NCBI GenBank assembly: GCA_003864495.1
Contig: ML133373.1
Location: 1,506,008 to 1,570,007 of the forward strand
Direction: 5' to 3'
DNA from: Nemopilema nomurai
Lineage: Eukaryota; Cnidaria; Scyphozoa; Rhizostomeae; Rhizostomatidae
Length of the DNA stretch: 64,000 nucleotides
Position numbers and translations under genes: made by a program. Under the pieces are notes generated by a model that was not told the DNA's origin, did no database searches, and worked only from the letters and a program-made list of their open reading frames with translations. Below, in pieces: positions 1 to 25,024 of this stretch. How positions within the stretch are numbered: the stretch's first letter is position 1; each line of letters opens with the position of its first letter.

Positions 1-319
1 GTATACACAATGATCCACATACAACTATGTATATAAATTTAACAGAAGTATTTCTTAATCTATACAGCTAATAGTGAGGCTTTTTTATATCTACATCCAA
101 CATGTTTGAAGGAAACTATACAGGGGAATAAAAGAGTTAGGATCAGCTTTTTTTATTTTTTTCCAACCTATACTGTTCCTTTTTGCCCTGTTTTATGCAT
201 CTTCTTCTATCAATCTAGATATAGTTTGCAAACCAGGTTAAGAAGTTGTATACTTTTGCTTTAGAGATAAATTGTCAAAACAAGGAATCATCATTTATTT
301 GTCATTAAATCTCTTATAG
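1..319. other. Intron of VPS18, no feature seen
   Basis: This AT-rich stretch precedes the first recognisable VPS18 exon and ends in a splice acceptor (AG at 318-319). No frame in it continues the protein. It is read as the intron that joins the visible exons to upstream exons outside the window. Confidence 0.6.
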
Positions 320-13988
<13,669 letters not shown>

Positions 13989-15822
13989 GGCTAGATGCAA
14001 TCGAGAATAATCAAGTGAGACCATCCAATGCGAATCCGCGCATCAAACTGTGGTTTTCAGTATCCTCAAAGAGAGGCTATTCTTGGGGCATTCAAAATGG
14101 CAGCCATAAGAGACTAAATATTGATTCATCAAACTTCATTTATATCGGTTTTTAAGTATTTTACTCCGTTGAATTTCATAGATTTATTTCCTGGTCTGCA
14201 ATTATCAAAGAAAAAGCTACCTATACCTCGCTTTTTCAGAAAAACAAACTACCTCTTTAGGCCAAAGCGTACTCGATATATGCTTTCCAATAAATCAAGA
14301 TTCAAGGAAAGATGGCTTCTTCTGATCCGTTTCCTAGAAACAGCTATTGTGAGAAAAATAATCGGGAACTCTCCGGTGGAAAAGAAAAATTATTTAGATT
14401 TGAGCCTATGTTCTTTTCTTTGGCATTGCCCACTTTTGATCCTGCTAAAATGCATTTGATCACATTAATAAATTTATTAGAGCCAGAAGCTAATCAATGC
14501 GTCAAAATGCAGAATAATTTCCTGTAATATTTACAGATTTCACTATAATTTTTGCTAATGCAATATTCTAGTACCAGACTGGAAAGTTTGCCATGTGCGC
14601 GGACAAGTTGACAACAAATTTCCTGAACTGCGCGCCCTCGTCAGGATTTCACAAATTTTTGCGCGGCTGTAATAAATTGATATTTATCAATGATAGCCCA
14701 CTATGTTTGTCAAAATATTTTGTTATGGGTCTTTGATTTGCCCCATGACCCTCCTACTTTCCAACTCGTGCTAGAGCCCCAATTATGAAAGGCATGTAGA
14801 GAAAACACAGTTAAGGAAAATGAAAATAATAGTCTGATTTTATGAAAGGCATGTAGAGAAAACCACACTTTTCACCAAGAATATTGTGAAACAACGGAAT
14901 AAGCCAAAAAACTTGAGCATGAACGTAACTGTTTGGACCACCCCTTGGCTTCAACGGTATTTTTGGATTGAGGTAGAACCAAAATTCAAACAATTGAAGA
15001 TTTTCATTAATCTTTTTTCTTACAAACTTCAACACAAGAACACTCAAATTAAAGTCTAATCTTAAACTTGGTAAAAAACAGTATGCCACACGAGCCGATT
15101 TTTATAAAGAAACAAAATAAAGAAGAAACGAAAACAAAGGAAAAGGGAGGGAAAAATCTGCTACAAAAGCTGTTTTAAGAAAAGTCAGAGAACTAAAATT
15201 TTTTAAAAGGGGTTGATATTGACATTACATATGAACATAATTTTTTATTTTTGCAAGGTCCAGATAACCAGTCAAAAAGTTCAGACAACCGTGATTGAAA
15301 TTTGTTTTGGGGGAGGGGGGGGCCTAAGCCCTAGAGTGAATATTATAAGTGGAATGAATATCGCTACCTAGAATGAATACTATCTATGTGGAATCTTAGT
15401 ATATAGAGCAAATCCCAACAATCAACAATTTATTATTAGTAACTCTAAAAATTAGTTATCTGCATATAATTGAATAATTTAACAAAACATTTGATAAGTA
15501 TTTCACTAAAGTACAATATATTGTGACTTTTCAAGGGAGGAGGTAGCAAAAGTTTTTTCCAACACTGTGTAGTTCGATGATCTTTAAGGTGCCAAGAGCT
15601 AAGTTGCTTAAAAGGGGTTTCACAAGCAAACGTTTGTTCTTTTCTTGTTGAGGGTCTTGGATGCTTTATGGAAATGCTATAACTGAATGTTTATGCAGAA
15701 ATGATTCACTCTACAGGGTGTCCCTTGAAATGTCTTATTGTTGTCAGGGCTATTTGTCAAATTGAAAGCACCAAAAATGCAATATAGTTAGCTTACAATC
15801 ATAGATAATTTACACACTGAAC
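13989..15822. other. VPS18 3' UTR and intergenic region
   Basis: No gene is recognised here. The first part is probably VPS18 3' UTR. A short direct repeat, ttatgaaaggcatgtagaga plus four further bases, occurs at 14783-14806 and again at 14840-14863 (period 57). The rest is AT-rich with short open frames that resemble nothing I know. It ends at the 3' edge of a minus-strand mobile element. Confidence 0.5.
14289..14294 (+). terminator. Candidate polyadenylation signal of VPS18
   Basis: AATAAA lies about 300 bases after the VPS18 stop codon. A second AATAAA is at 14467-14472. Either could end the transcript; the sequence alone does not decide. Confidence 0.4.
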
Positions 15823-17786
15823 TTAAAAAAGAAATGGCAATTTAACATGTTGACTCTTTACTCTTTCAAGAACCTTTGAAAGTCCCGTCAAATTCTTTTT
15901 TTGTTGGCTAGAGTCAGAATACACTGGCACATAATGCCGAGGCAGTCCAGCTTCTGTATCACCTCCAATATACAATTTTGCAATGTTCTTGAGTGCATCT
16001 TCACATTGAATGGCAGGAGGCAAGCACCAATCAACCTTTGCTCGTGCGCCAAGCATCGCTATACTTTGACCACCATCCATTTCTTGCTGTTCAACTACTC
16101 GGTAAAATGATTCAACAACGGATTCAGTTCCAGTTTTTGAATACATTATGTCAAAAATCAAGCAGAAAGGTTGTCCAACTAAAGAATAGAACTCAACATC
16201 AGTGTACAACGACTTGATAATCTCATTTTCAACAAGGCTTACTGTGAAATGGTCACCATTGCTCAGCACTATTTCGAAGACATCAGCTAGTGTAAAATAA
16301 TCTGGCTTGACCTGCTGAAATTGCAAGAGGAAAACACTTTCATCCAGTAAATCATTCTTTAAAGATGCAGTTTCTACTTTCCCATCTAATGTTTCTACCT
16401 TCTGAAAAAACTTGGGGAAATGAGAGTAAAAAAGGCGTCCCCAAATTACTTCTATAAGGGTTGACTTCAGCTGCCAAAATATGGTAAAGGAAAACTGCTC
16501 ATCTAGCTCAGAATTTTTGTCTTTAACATGAGGCAAGTCAGCTACAAATTGCACACATCTCTTGAAAGCATCCATACCAAGAGAAGCAAATTTGCTTTTG
16601 TTTATTGGATGCTGTTTTGAATTTGACCTTCTTCCTGTCAATCCCTGCATTAGAACGCCAAAGTCAAAACACTCATGAAGAATTTGATTTAGCTTTGGGA
16701 AGCTTTTCTGAAACCTTTCATCAAGACTTTTTAACATCTTATCTCCAAAGTCTTGAAGATCTTTAATGCAATCAGAAATCTCTCGTGCTTCCCAGCTTAC
16801 AGGCATTCCTTTTTTTTCTTCCACAACAAGCCATCCAACTTTAAGATTGCTGTGACCATATTTCATGTTTCTAATTTCTTCCCTCTGTCACCAAGCCATT
16901 TGCAAATTTCTTTTGCAGGGGATTCTTTTCCAATTTCAATCATGATCTTAATAATTTCATCTCTGGCTTTTGGGATGTACCCAGCAAACTTCCATCCAGG
17001 ACACCACTGAGCTTGACCCTCTAACATTAGTGTTACCAAAGGCCATAGCAGATCAAGAAGCCAAAGAAGATCAAAGCAAAAGTCTTGGCCACATAGCTTA
17101 TAACCAAGATCTTCTCGATTATCATGATCTTTGTAGCTCTCTATATAAGCTTCTAAAGAAATGGCCAAGTTCTTCAAGGAAAGATAGCTAGAGCTCATGA
17201 ATCTTTGGTTAGCATAAGAATTTGTTACACGAAATGGAAGTGACAGCTCTCTAGCAGTTTCTTTTGCAACAGTGTGCAACTTCCCATGCTTAAACATTTT
17301 ATGATACTGTGCTGTTCGCTTAAGTAAGCGCTCAACAAAGTCAGTATTCCTGTGAGCACTGAAAACTTTGTCTAGCCAGTGTGCTGGGTCCCACTGAACT
17401 GGCCACCAGAATTCATCTTTAATGTGGGACAAGTTGACAGAATTTTCATCTTCGTACGTCTGTATAGCTTTCATGATTGGTTCATTCATTGCAGCAACAA
17501 ATGGAGTATTGATATATTGTCCATCAGTGACTCTTCCTTGAACCTGCATCCATTGATCTTCTTCTATACCAGCATTCTTCTTTAAATCATCAATGACAGC
17601 TTTAGCTAAATCGCTTCCACGACCAGTGTCTCCCTCTGAGTTAAAATAAACTGGAGACATGCTCAAAGGTATTCCTTGGCGAGCTCCATCTACTACTAGA
17701 CACACCATAGTGACTTGGTTGACAATTCTATGATTAGTTGATTTGTCTGCTGTCACATAGAAATGTGGAGTCAGAATGGAAAACAA
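15823..17786 (-). mobile_element. Two-ORF transposon-like element, 5'-truncated, family not recognised
   Basis: Two long intronless minus-strand open frames overlap by four bases (ATGA at 16863-16866). The upstream frame (17786 to 16863, ~307 codons, no ATG at its start and an in-frame TGA just upstream) contains YVTADKSTNHRIVNQVT, which resembles the first acidic strand of an RNase-H-like transposase. The downstream frame (16866 to 15823, 347 codons) has motifs such as TESVVESFYRVV and AKVDWCLP. The usual hAT C-terminal dimerisation motif is not seen, so hAT membership is not claimed. Either the halves were one protein split by a frameshift, or the second is a separate product. Opposite strand to the host genes, absence of introns and clustering with other remnants support a mobile origin. 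Function is inferred, not shown. Confidence 0.5.
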
Positions 17787-17959
17787 TGAGCTAAGTCATA
17801 ATGGATATTTCTTTCCTTGAATTTTTACAGTCAGGAGTTAAAGTTTGCTGATTTATTATCATGTTGAGTGAGTATTTCTAAGGCTGGGTGAAAAAGTTTT
17901 CATGAGAGCCAATAAAAGAAGTTTGAATTCCTGGCATTATTGGGCATTTAGACCTGATG

Positions 17960-18500
17960 TATGTTCAGAGGCTTGTATGTTGGCCATCTTTTCTGTATCA
18001 GTTATTCTTCACGTACAGCCACTTTTTTACGTCAGGCAGTTAGTGGTAATGTTTTCCAACCTTCAAGGAATACATTTTTGTATGGGCTCAGGTCGACTAG
18101 ATATCTTGGTGTTAAACTCTGGAATGATATTCCAACATACATTAAAATTTCAGCATCCTTAAATATTTTCAAATCAAAACTGAAAGAATTTCTCATAAAT
18201 GGTTATATTCTACATCAATATTGAGGTAATCCCTAAGGATCTGCTCAGTCTCTAAGTCCTTGTTTATTCCAATGTTTTGGGGAGGCTTTCTGGTTTCTCT
18301 TTTGATTTAAAGAAAAATTTCACTTTTTTAGTTTTAGATGGGGGGCCCTCTCTCGAATAGAGCTCCTCCTTAGACAAATATATTTAAATACATAATGTCT
18401 TGTAATGTTCTATATTTAAGTTCTATGTTGTAATGTTATGTCAATAAATTTTATTCTGTATTGTAATGTATTTAGGTATATTTGTCAATGAAATTGAATT
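17960..18500 (+). mobile_element. 3' end of a non-LTR retrotransposon (RT C-terminus and tail)
   Basis: The frame ending at 18224 encodes RSTRYLGVKLWNDIPTYIK followed by SLNIFKSKLKEFLI. This is the typical C-terminal signature of LINE reverse-transcriptase ORF2 proteins (a 'G..WN.LP..I..S.S...FK..LK..L' pattern). No upstream polymerase or endonuclease domain is present, so the copy is heavily 5'-truncated, as usual for target-primed insertions. The following ~275 bases may be its 3' UTR, ending near a short ttgaa-type repeat around 18490. The exact family (CR1-, L2- or Rex-like) cannot be named from this fragment. Confidence 0.6.
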
Positions 18501-18516
18501 GAATTTTTACAACCAG

Positions 18517-19750
18517 TTATGATGATCCTATAACTACCAACTCTTTAAATAATTCTTCAGCTTCTCTCCAGTTGTTTGGCATTTGAAATGAGCTGTTTTC
18601 GATAATGTATTCAAAATAAACTTGGTAGTCATTTTCTTCTTCATTATATTGTAACAAATTGTCTGCTACTAATTTGATTTCATCATTTGAAATCGTTTTT
18701 AATAATCCATCTTCTCCACCATTGTTTTCAGGTAAGTAATATAATTCATCTGGTATCCCAGGAACTGTGCTATGACCTGAATTACGGATCCTATGGCTGT
18801 TCCAGTGATCTTTAACATGATCTAGATCACTTTGAATCGAAGCTGAGAAGCAAAACCATCAAGCTTCCTCTTCCAAAGTATTCCCTGGATGAAAAATTTC
18901 CTGCTCAATTAGATCTTTAAAATAATTGATCCACCATGTGGATCTACTCCTGCGATAATAAGACCACCACCCCTCAATTCTCTGATTGGCTGGTGACTTC
19001 CCATAGATATGAGCATCTGCACTTCCATGTACATGACATTGCATGGCACAAATTATGCCATTTTCAGTTCCACAGTCACTTCTTACCCTTACTGGACAGC
19101 CACTGGCTGTCAGCCACCATACTTTTGCACACAGTCAAGGAAAAATCCTCCGGGAATTTCTGCTTTTTTGTTGGAACGATCAACTTTCAACCACATTATC
19201 TTTCGACTCCAACCATCAATGCAGCCATGAATTGGAAATCCAAATGGCTTAATTTTGTCATATCCGTCCAGGTGCCAAACATAGTTGGGTCCTGGGGTTC
19301 TGTATTTCCTTCTCCGCAAGCGTTTTCTTTGACGTAAGTCACAACCTTCTGGATCTAGTTCCTTGACGACATCTTGAACAATACGACGTGGAACTTGCAT
19401 ACCTTCCATTCTCAGTGTGTGCCAAGTCGAGCGATAACCCCCCATGCATCCTGGGCCATCTAGTTCTTGTGCTATGCGGTTGCGGATATCATTTAAATCA
19501 TATTCTGCAAGACGACGGGAGAGTCCAAAAGCAGATAAACGATACCTTAGTGTTCTCTCGCACATCTTTATTCCGTGCCTCTTGTCAAGCATACGGATAA
19601 TGCTATTGTACTGAAACCCTTTAAAAAATAGTGTTTAATGATTGACTCTTCATAAGAAGCCAATAATGTACCACAACTAGGGCAAAATTTGAATGAATCA
19701 GATGCTTCTTCAATCGAACAAACATGGCAAAACTTCGCAGGATCATCCAT
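18517..19750 (-). pseudogene. Broken integrase-core (DDE) transposon gene
   Basis: Reading from 19750 down, the frame opens with a zinc-ribbon-like stretch (CHVC ... CPSCG). It continues as an HTH-like segment, then an rve-type integrase core with HLDGYDKIKPFGFPIHGCID, SDCGTENG and ANQRIEGWW. This is the transposon-derived 'integrase core domain' family found in many copies in fish and invertebrate genomes. The copy is dead: the frame shifts near 19625-19600 in a run of T, shifts again near 19110 through a 14-base insertion, and has an in-frame TGA at 18859-18861. The C-terminal part then stays open to the stop at 18517-18519. The acidic residues expected of the core are still visible (LDGY, SDCG, RIEGWW). 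Confidence 0.75.
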
Positions 19751-19860
19751 TTTGAGCTATCGTCTGTCAAAACTGGGGCTGGCTTCTCAAAACGAGGCTG
19801 AATTTACTTTTGTAGTGGAATTTACTTTTTGGTAGTGGAGTTTAATTTTTCGTTTTGGGA

Positions 19861-20046
19861 TACATATTCTCTGATAATATCATGTATTTTTGTATTCGTT
19901 TTAAAACATCCGTAGTTGTTTGCAAACTTTTGTATTGCCTTTATGGGCCACCGTACATATTCTCTGATAATATAATGTATTTTTGTATTCGTTTCAAAAC
20001 ATCCGTAGTTGTTTGCAAACTTTTGTATTGCCTTTATGGGCCACCG
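19861..20046. repeat. 93-bp tandem duplication
   Basis: Two nearly identical 93-base copies (19861-19953 and 19954-20046) begin with tacatattctctgataatat and end with gggccaccg; they differ at only a few positions. They lie about 110 bases beyond the 5' end of the broken integrase gene, so they could be part of that element's end or a local duplication. Confidence 0.9.
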
Positions 20047-20477
20047 TACAAAAAGGCTGAATTCTTGATAACGACCGTTCGACTATAGATTATGTTACAA
20101 CATTGTAAAGAGGGTTTTACAATTAATACGAGATTGTGCAGCCTTTGGGAGAAAAAGACTTGTGATAAGGGTGCCATGGAGAGTAACTGGTTAGAAGTGA
20201 GACCTGCACACGAAATCGGCTGATAAACCCCGTAGAATTCTATACCGCGCTGACGATCCACCTGTTGTACTGTGTCATCTTCGCCTCGTCAACTCGTCGA
20301 GGCATCAAAACACCACCAGGGGCATCAACAACAGTCGACAGTTGTGAAATGATTGCACAACGCATGACATGCGACGACTAGTCCACAGAGCCGCCAAATA
20401 GAAGGCTTATCCGGTCACATCGTTCGAGCTGGATGTAATATTCTGTTTCAGGGAGTTTTTGTAGCAGAGACGATAGC
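20047..20477. other. Intergenic region upstream of the astacin gene
   Basis: No gene is seen. This region should contain the astacin-gene promoter and 5' UTR. No TATA box or other defined site can be assigned with confidence. Confidence 0.4.
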
Positions 20478-23400
20478 ATGGTTTGGTTTTTGGTTCTCTT
20501 ACTCTGTGCCCTTGTCCAAAGCCGGAATATAGGTACGCTTTGTGTATTGTGTATGTTGGCTAAACTGCATTTTCAGATCGAATATTTATGAAACATGAAA
20601 TGGAACAATCATGATATGGAGAGAGCCGTCAGGGGAACAATCAAGCAGTTGTTTGTGCACGATGTGTCGTTTTGATCTTCATTTCTGAATTGCTACGAGT
20701 TCTGCTTGGTCCTTGTACATCTGCTACCGCTATCAGGACAGTGCTGGTTTGTTCTGCTACCGTAGATGACAAAGTACTTTAAGTGACAAAGTTCTTATGG
20801 TCTAGTGGGGATGAAATATTGTCATTGAATGTTTTGCGATGGTTGCAGTTGTTTCTATTTTATAGGCGCCAGGCACAAAGCCACAATGGACGTTATTGCA
20901 GAAATCAATAAAGGTAAGCCATAGTTCTGTTGTTCGTTCGATGCATAAAAGTCAGTTGTTTATACATAAATCAATGCGAAGCATCTTTATGTACATTTAT
21001 ATGCAATCAAGATTAATCATTTGTCAAATTGAATCTATTCTAAAACATTTTTGTTGTGAATTTTTAAATGTGATGTCTTATAAACGCCATGCTAAACATG
21101 TTCAAAATTTAATCGAATTATATAGGAAATCCCAGCTTCTAGTTATTTGGAACGACCTGTCATCAAACCTATCTAGCCTATGAACTGTTTGCATCCAGTT
21201 TATATTGCAGCCCTTTCCTTTGGAAGTGACGTAGGAGCCGAGGGAAGTTTCTCCATGCCTCCCCGTTTTAGGCAAGCCATATAAAACTGTTGTTGCAACA
21301 CATAAAAGTGTCTTTGGAGTGATCAAAATTTGATAAAACTTTGGGAGTGATCATGTGCCCCTTTTTATCTGCCCCCTTTTTAGATGCTTCAAACGACCCT
21401 GCTCATCAAAGGATAAAACCCACTCTGTCGAGTTATAGACTTCGTGTTAGGTAATGATGGTCAGAAATAGCAGAGAAATGGAGTCTTACTTTACTAAGCT
21501 ACATTACGTGCTGGAGAAAGATCGAACATAGTGGATGCACTAGTTAGACGATTTGAGCCGACCTACACAAAATTTTGTGCCATTTCTATTCATCTTTATG
21601 CCTTGCCATTTGTGGCCTAGCCAAGTCTCTTACAGGTCAGTGGCACCAACAAGGCACAGGTGCATCGAGAGACAGCCAAATTGTAGATGGTGACATCCTG
21701 CACCAAATTTTGTGCCTTTTCTATTCATCTTCATGCCTTGCCATTTGTGACCAATCCAAGTCTCTTACAGGTCATTGGCACCAACAAGGCAGCGGTGCAT
21801 CGAGAGACAGCCAAATTGTGGATGGTGACATCGTGGTTCCATCCATGCATCGCAAACGAAGAAACGTGGTGAGTGACGAAGAGTTGCTGTGGAACACGAA
21901 ACAGATACCCTACGAGATCGATGCTTCAGGTGAGCTAGTATTCTCCTAAGGATGAATTCATCATTCACGCCTGGTTGTTTAAGCCATTAACCAAATCTAC
22001 GTTCAAGCAACACAATATGCTCTTTTCATTGAATGTTGCAACTGGGTATAAGGTTTGGTACAGTCTTGCCAATCTGCCATTAATACTTTTACGGGATATT
22101 TCACGTCGTGAATATGTTAGTTTGTTATAATTGTTCTGAGATTGATCTTTGCACTGAGATTCCAGCAGCTTTAATTAAGGCAGCTTGATTTACATTTTGA
22201 GAAATAGCTGCTTCATAATATATACTGTATTGTATATGTCAAATTGTATAGACCTGTTTATTTGTAAAGTCCGTGCTCTGGTTTTTCCACCATACTGTGC
22301 TCGATACGCTTGCACGTAGAGCGATATATACACGTAGATGGCAGAAAGAGGAGAGACAAGCTACATTCCGTGTCTCTACAAGCCTTGTAACATATATTTG
22401 TATTTATATACATGCTGCTGGTTCTTTTGGTGAACGTTGTATGCCAGCAACTAGGCCAGGCTTGTCAGCGATCTCGCTTCTCTTGGTATAACTCAAGCAA
22501 ATCTCGTTTTCTAAGTAACAAAGCACTTGGTTTTCAGTCTCATCTCTGACAAGGTTCTCAATCAAATATGCGATTGCTGAAATCGAGAAGAATACGTGCA
22601 TAAGATTCAATCAAAGAGAATCGACGGATGAGCATGGAGTCAAATTTATACAGGGCAGTGGGTAAGCGATTGACAAGATTACTTTATGGTTTCTACTTGG
22701 ATCATCGTCGACAGAGGTTCCTATTAATAAAGAAACATTAATTATGCGAAGGTACATTTCCAAAAAAGCTCGGTACTTGTTTTGATCTTGTGCCATTTTT
22801 ATTCTCTACTGATTGGTTTTTAATGGAAACCATGCGGTTTCACTGAATATTTGATTTGAAAAACAGATAAGTTGCCTGGCTAAAGATTAGCCTAGTTATA
22901 AGAGTGATTCTGAGGCCTAGAATAAGATTAACTTGAGAGAAGATGATTAATTTCATTACTGTGTGTTGCGTGGTGATTATCGTTCAAGCGAAATGTCCAA
23001 CTAAAACTTCGATTAGATTTACCGGCGAATAACTCGTTTCCCTGATTGATCAGTCATTCGATTTTGCTAGATTAAAAAGGACTGTTTTCGGAAGCTGTTG
23101 ACAACACGGGGAGCTTAAAGATGCCAAGTGTGCTCGTCACGGATGCTCTCTTTAATTTTCCTGGATAATATTTCCGTAAGAAAAACTTAACACAAAGCTG
23201 GGTGTTTTGTCCAAATAGGGGAACAAGCGAATCTCTCACCATTAATTCTTCCCGCCTTATGTTAAACGCTGTATTTTTTCATTGATTGTGTTCTTATTTT
23301 GCCGTCGTCTGAGAACAATTCCACTATTACTGTTATCAAGTTTTTTCTTCAAGTTGGAAGCTTGGCTTTGATAAGCTTGTTCCCGAGCCTTTTTGCTAAT

Positions 23401-25024
23401 CACATGTCACTTGGCAATATTTGAGTCTGCTATTCTTCGATGCAGGACATCAAGTTGACTGCCAGATTAATCAGAAAGATTTATTAAACTACCTTGCTTT
23501 CAGGATATGTGATGTCTTTGCTAAAGTGATTTTTTCTCTTTAACCAGCTGCTGGTCTACAATCGGTCGCCGTGTTTCGCCTGTCACAAATTACCAGGAGT
23601 TGTCACTTGGGCCAGAATGTTTTACCAAAGGCATTGTTCTTCACGAACTCATGCACACCCTCGGATTCTTCCACGAGCATTCGAGGCATGACCGAGATGA
23701 TTACGTCACCGTTCTCTGGGACAACATCATGCCGTGTGAGTTGTATATTAAATCAGTACCAGGCCTCAAGATGTTTCCGGCGACTTTTAGGCCTAATCCA
23801 AATACCGATAAATTCGAACAAGTTGATGGTTTTCTTGATTTCTCTAGATTGTGACGTCAAAGGTTATCTCCTTACAGTGATAATAATAACTGTACCTCAT
23901 GGTGTACCTGTGAGTTTTTCCAATTAAAATACCAACAATGTGTGAACGCAAGTTGAATTGTGAGGCAAGACACTCCGATAACAGTGTGATTTCTTTTAAT
24001 GTTAAAATTTACATGTTGTTAGACTAACCCTCCAGATTACCCTTGTCCCACTTGCTTGGTTATCCAAGTATAGAAGGTCGAAAGAACAGCACACTTATTC
24101 TTAACGTGTTTTGTAACTGTTGAGACACTTCGTATAGGAGCAATCATTCTCGATGCTCTCTCCCAGCACCTGTAGTAAGAACCCACCCTGTAGAATGTGT
24201 TTTGTTGCAGCCAACTACAAACTTTTTAAGCTGGTGGACCCTTCTGTGAGCCGCTTCTCCACCTTCGACTACGATTACGGTAGCCTGATGCATTATGGGA
24301 ACCAAGCGTTTTCCAGGAATGGCAAGCGCACCCTTGAATCGAAACGAGACTCGACCCAGACCCTTGGACGGACTGGGTCTTTGAGCCAAAATGATATTGA
24401 GAAGATTAATCGACTGTATCACTGCCAAGGTGAATCTCGTCTTTGCTAATTCATTGCTTATGGCTTAATGGAATCCCTTGCTAATCAAAAAGCTTCATTT
24501 ACTCGTTCTTACATTGGTTTGTTTCTTCATTCAGTCACACATTTCTTCATTTTGATCTTCATTAAGGCATATGCAGTACTGCCTCAATTTTGTGCCGTTT
24601 CTTGCCCTGTCCTTATTCTGGCTCATCCACTTTATCCCCCTTACTCCAAACCTCATCCACTTTATCCCCCTTACTCCATACCTCTTGCCCTCCTCCCGCA
24701 AGTAAACAGAACTGAGCCTCGTTATAGACACACGTGACTTCAGAGCACAGTCGTACGCCACTTTCTCCGTAACATGGTAGCTATGTTTGTTGATTCTTGC
24801 TGCGTCACCGCAGATGTTATTCTTACCACTCCATTTTATTTCAACTGGCGTATTTTGCTCCGCTAGAAACAACGCTAGAGGACAATTGGACCAGATGGTC
24901 GGAGTGGGGGAAATGCATGGGCGACGGAAAGCGCAGTCGAACGAGGCATTGCAAGGATTTCGATGCGTCTTTGTGCGGAGACCCAAACGGCAGTGGCTTC
25001 GAGATCCAGAAAAAGCCCTGTTGA
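20478..25024 (+). CDS. Astacin-family zinc metalloprotease with C-terminal TSP1 repeat
   Basis: A secreted zinc endopeptidase built from predicted exons 20478-20532, 20866-20913, 21384-21450, ~21793-21929, 22538-22661, 23548-23735, 24211-24429 and 24867-25024; phases close to give ~331 residues. Visible features, in order: signal peptide ([15 protein letters not shown]), pro-domain with the cysteine-switch-like VDGDIV, furin-type RKRR cleavage before [16 protein letters not shown], the zinc signature [19 protein letters not shown], the Met-turn SLMHYG, and a thrombospondin type-1 repeat starting [10 protein letters not shown]. The 22538-22661 exon is short and was found by frame and similarity. 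The start of the fourth exon is uncertain: AG at 21791-21792, 21803-21804 and 21809-21810 all keep frame. All catalytic residues are present. Likely roles, by family, are matrix or pro-protein processing, but the substrate is unknown. Confidence 0.88.
21571..21838 (+). repeat. ~135-bp tandem duplication covering the astacin pro-domain exon start
   Basis: Two similar copies (about 21571-21704 and 21705-21838) share tctattcatct, the ctcttacaggtca acceptor-like stretch and the segment encoding SQIVDGDI. Only the second copy continues into the pro-peptide cleavage site. One frame stays open through both. Confidence 0.85.
24622..24681. repeat. 30-bp direct repeat in an astacin intron
   Basis: The unit ctcatccactttatccccct occurs twice, with period 30, in the last intron of the astacin gene. 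No function is suggested. Confidence 0.85.

Noticed and set aside
15823..17786. Assignment of the two-ORF element to the hAT superfamily
   Set aside because: The first half resembles an RNase-H start, but the diagnostic hAT C-terminal dimerisation motif was not found, so the family was left open.
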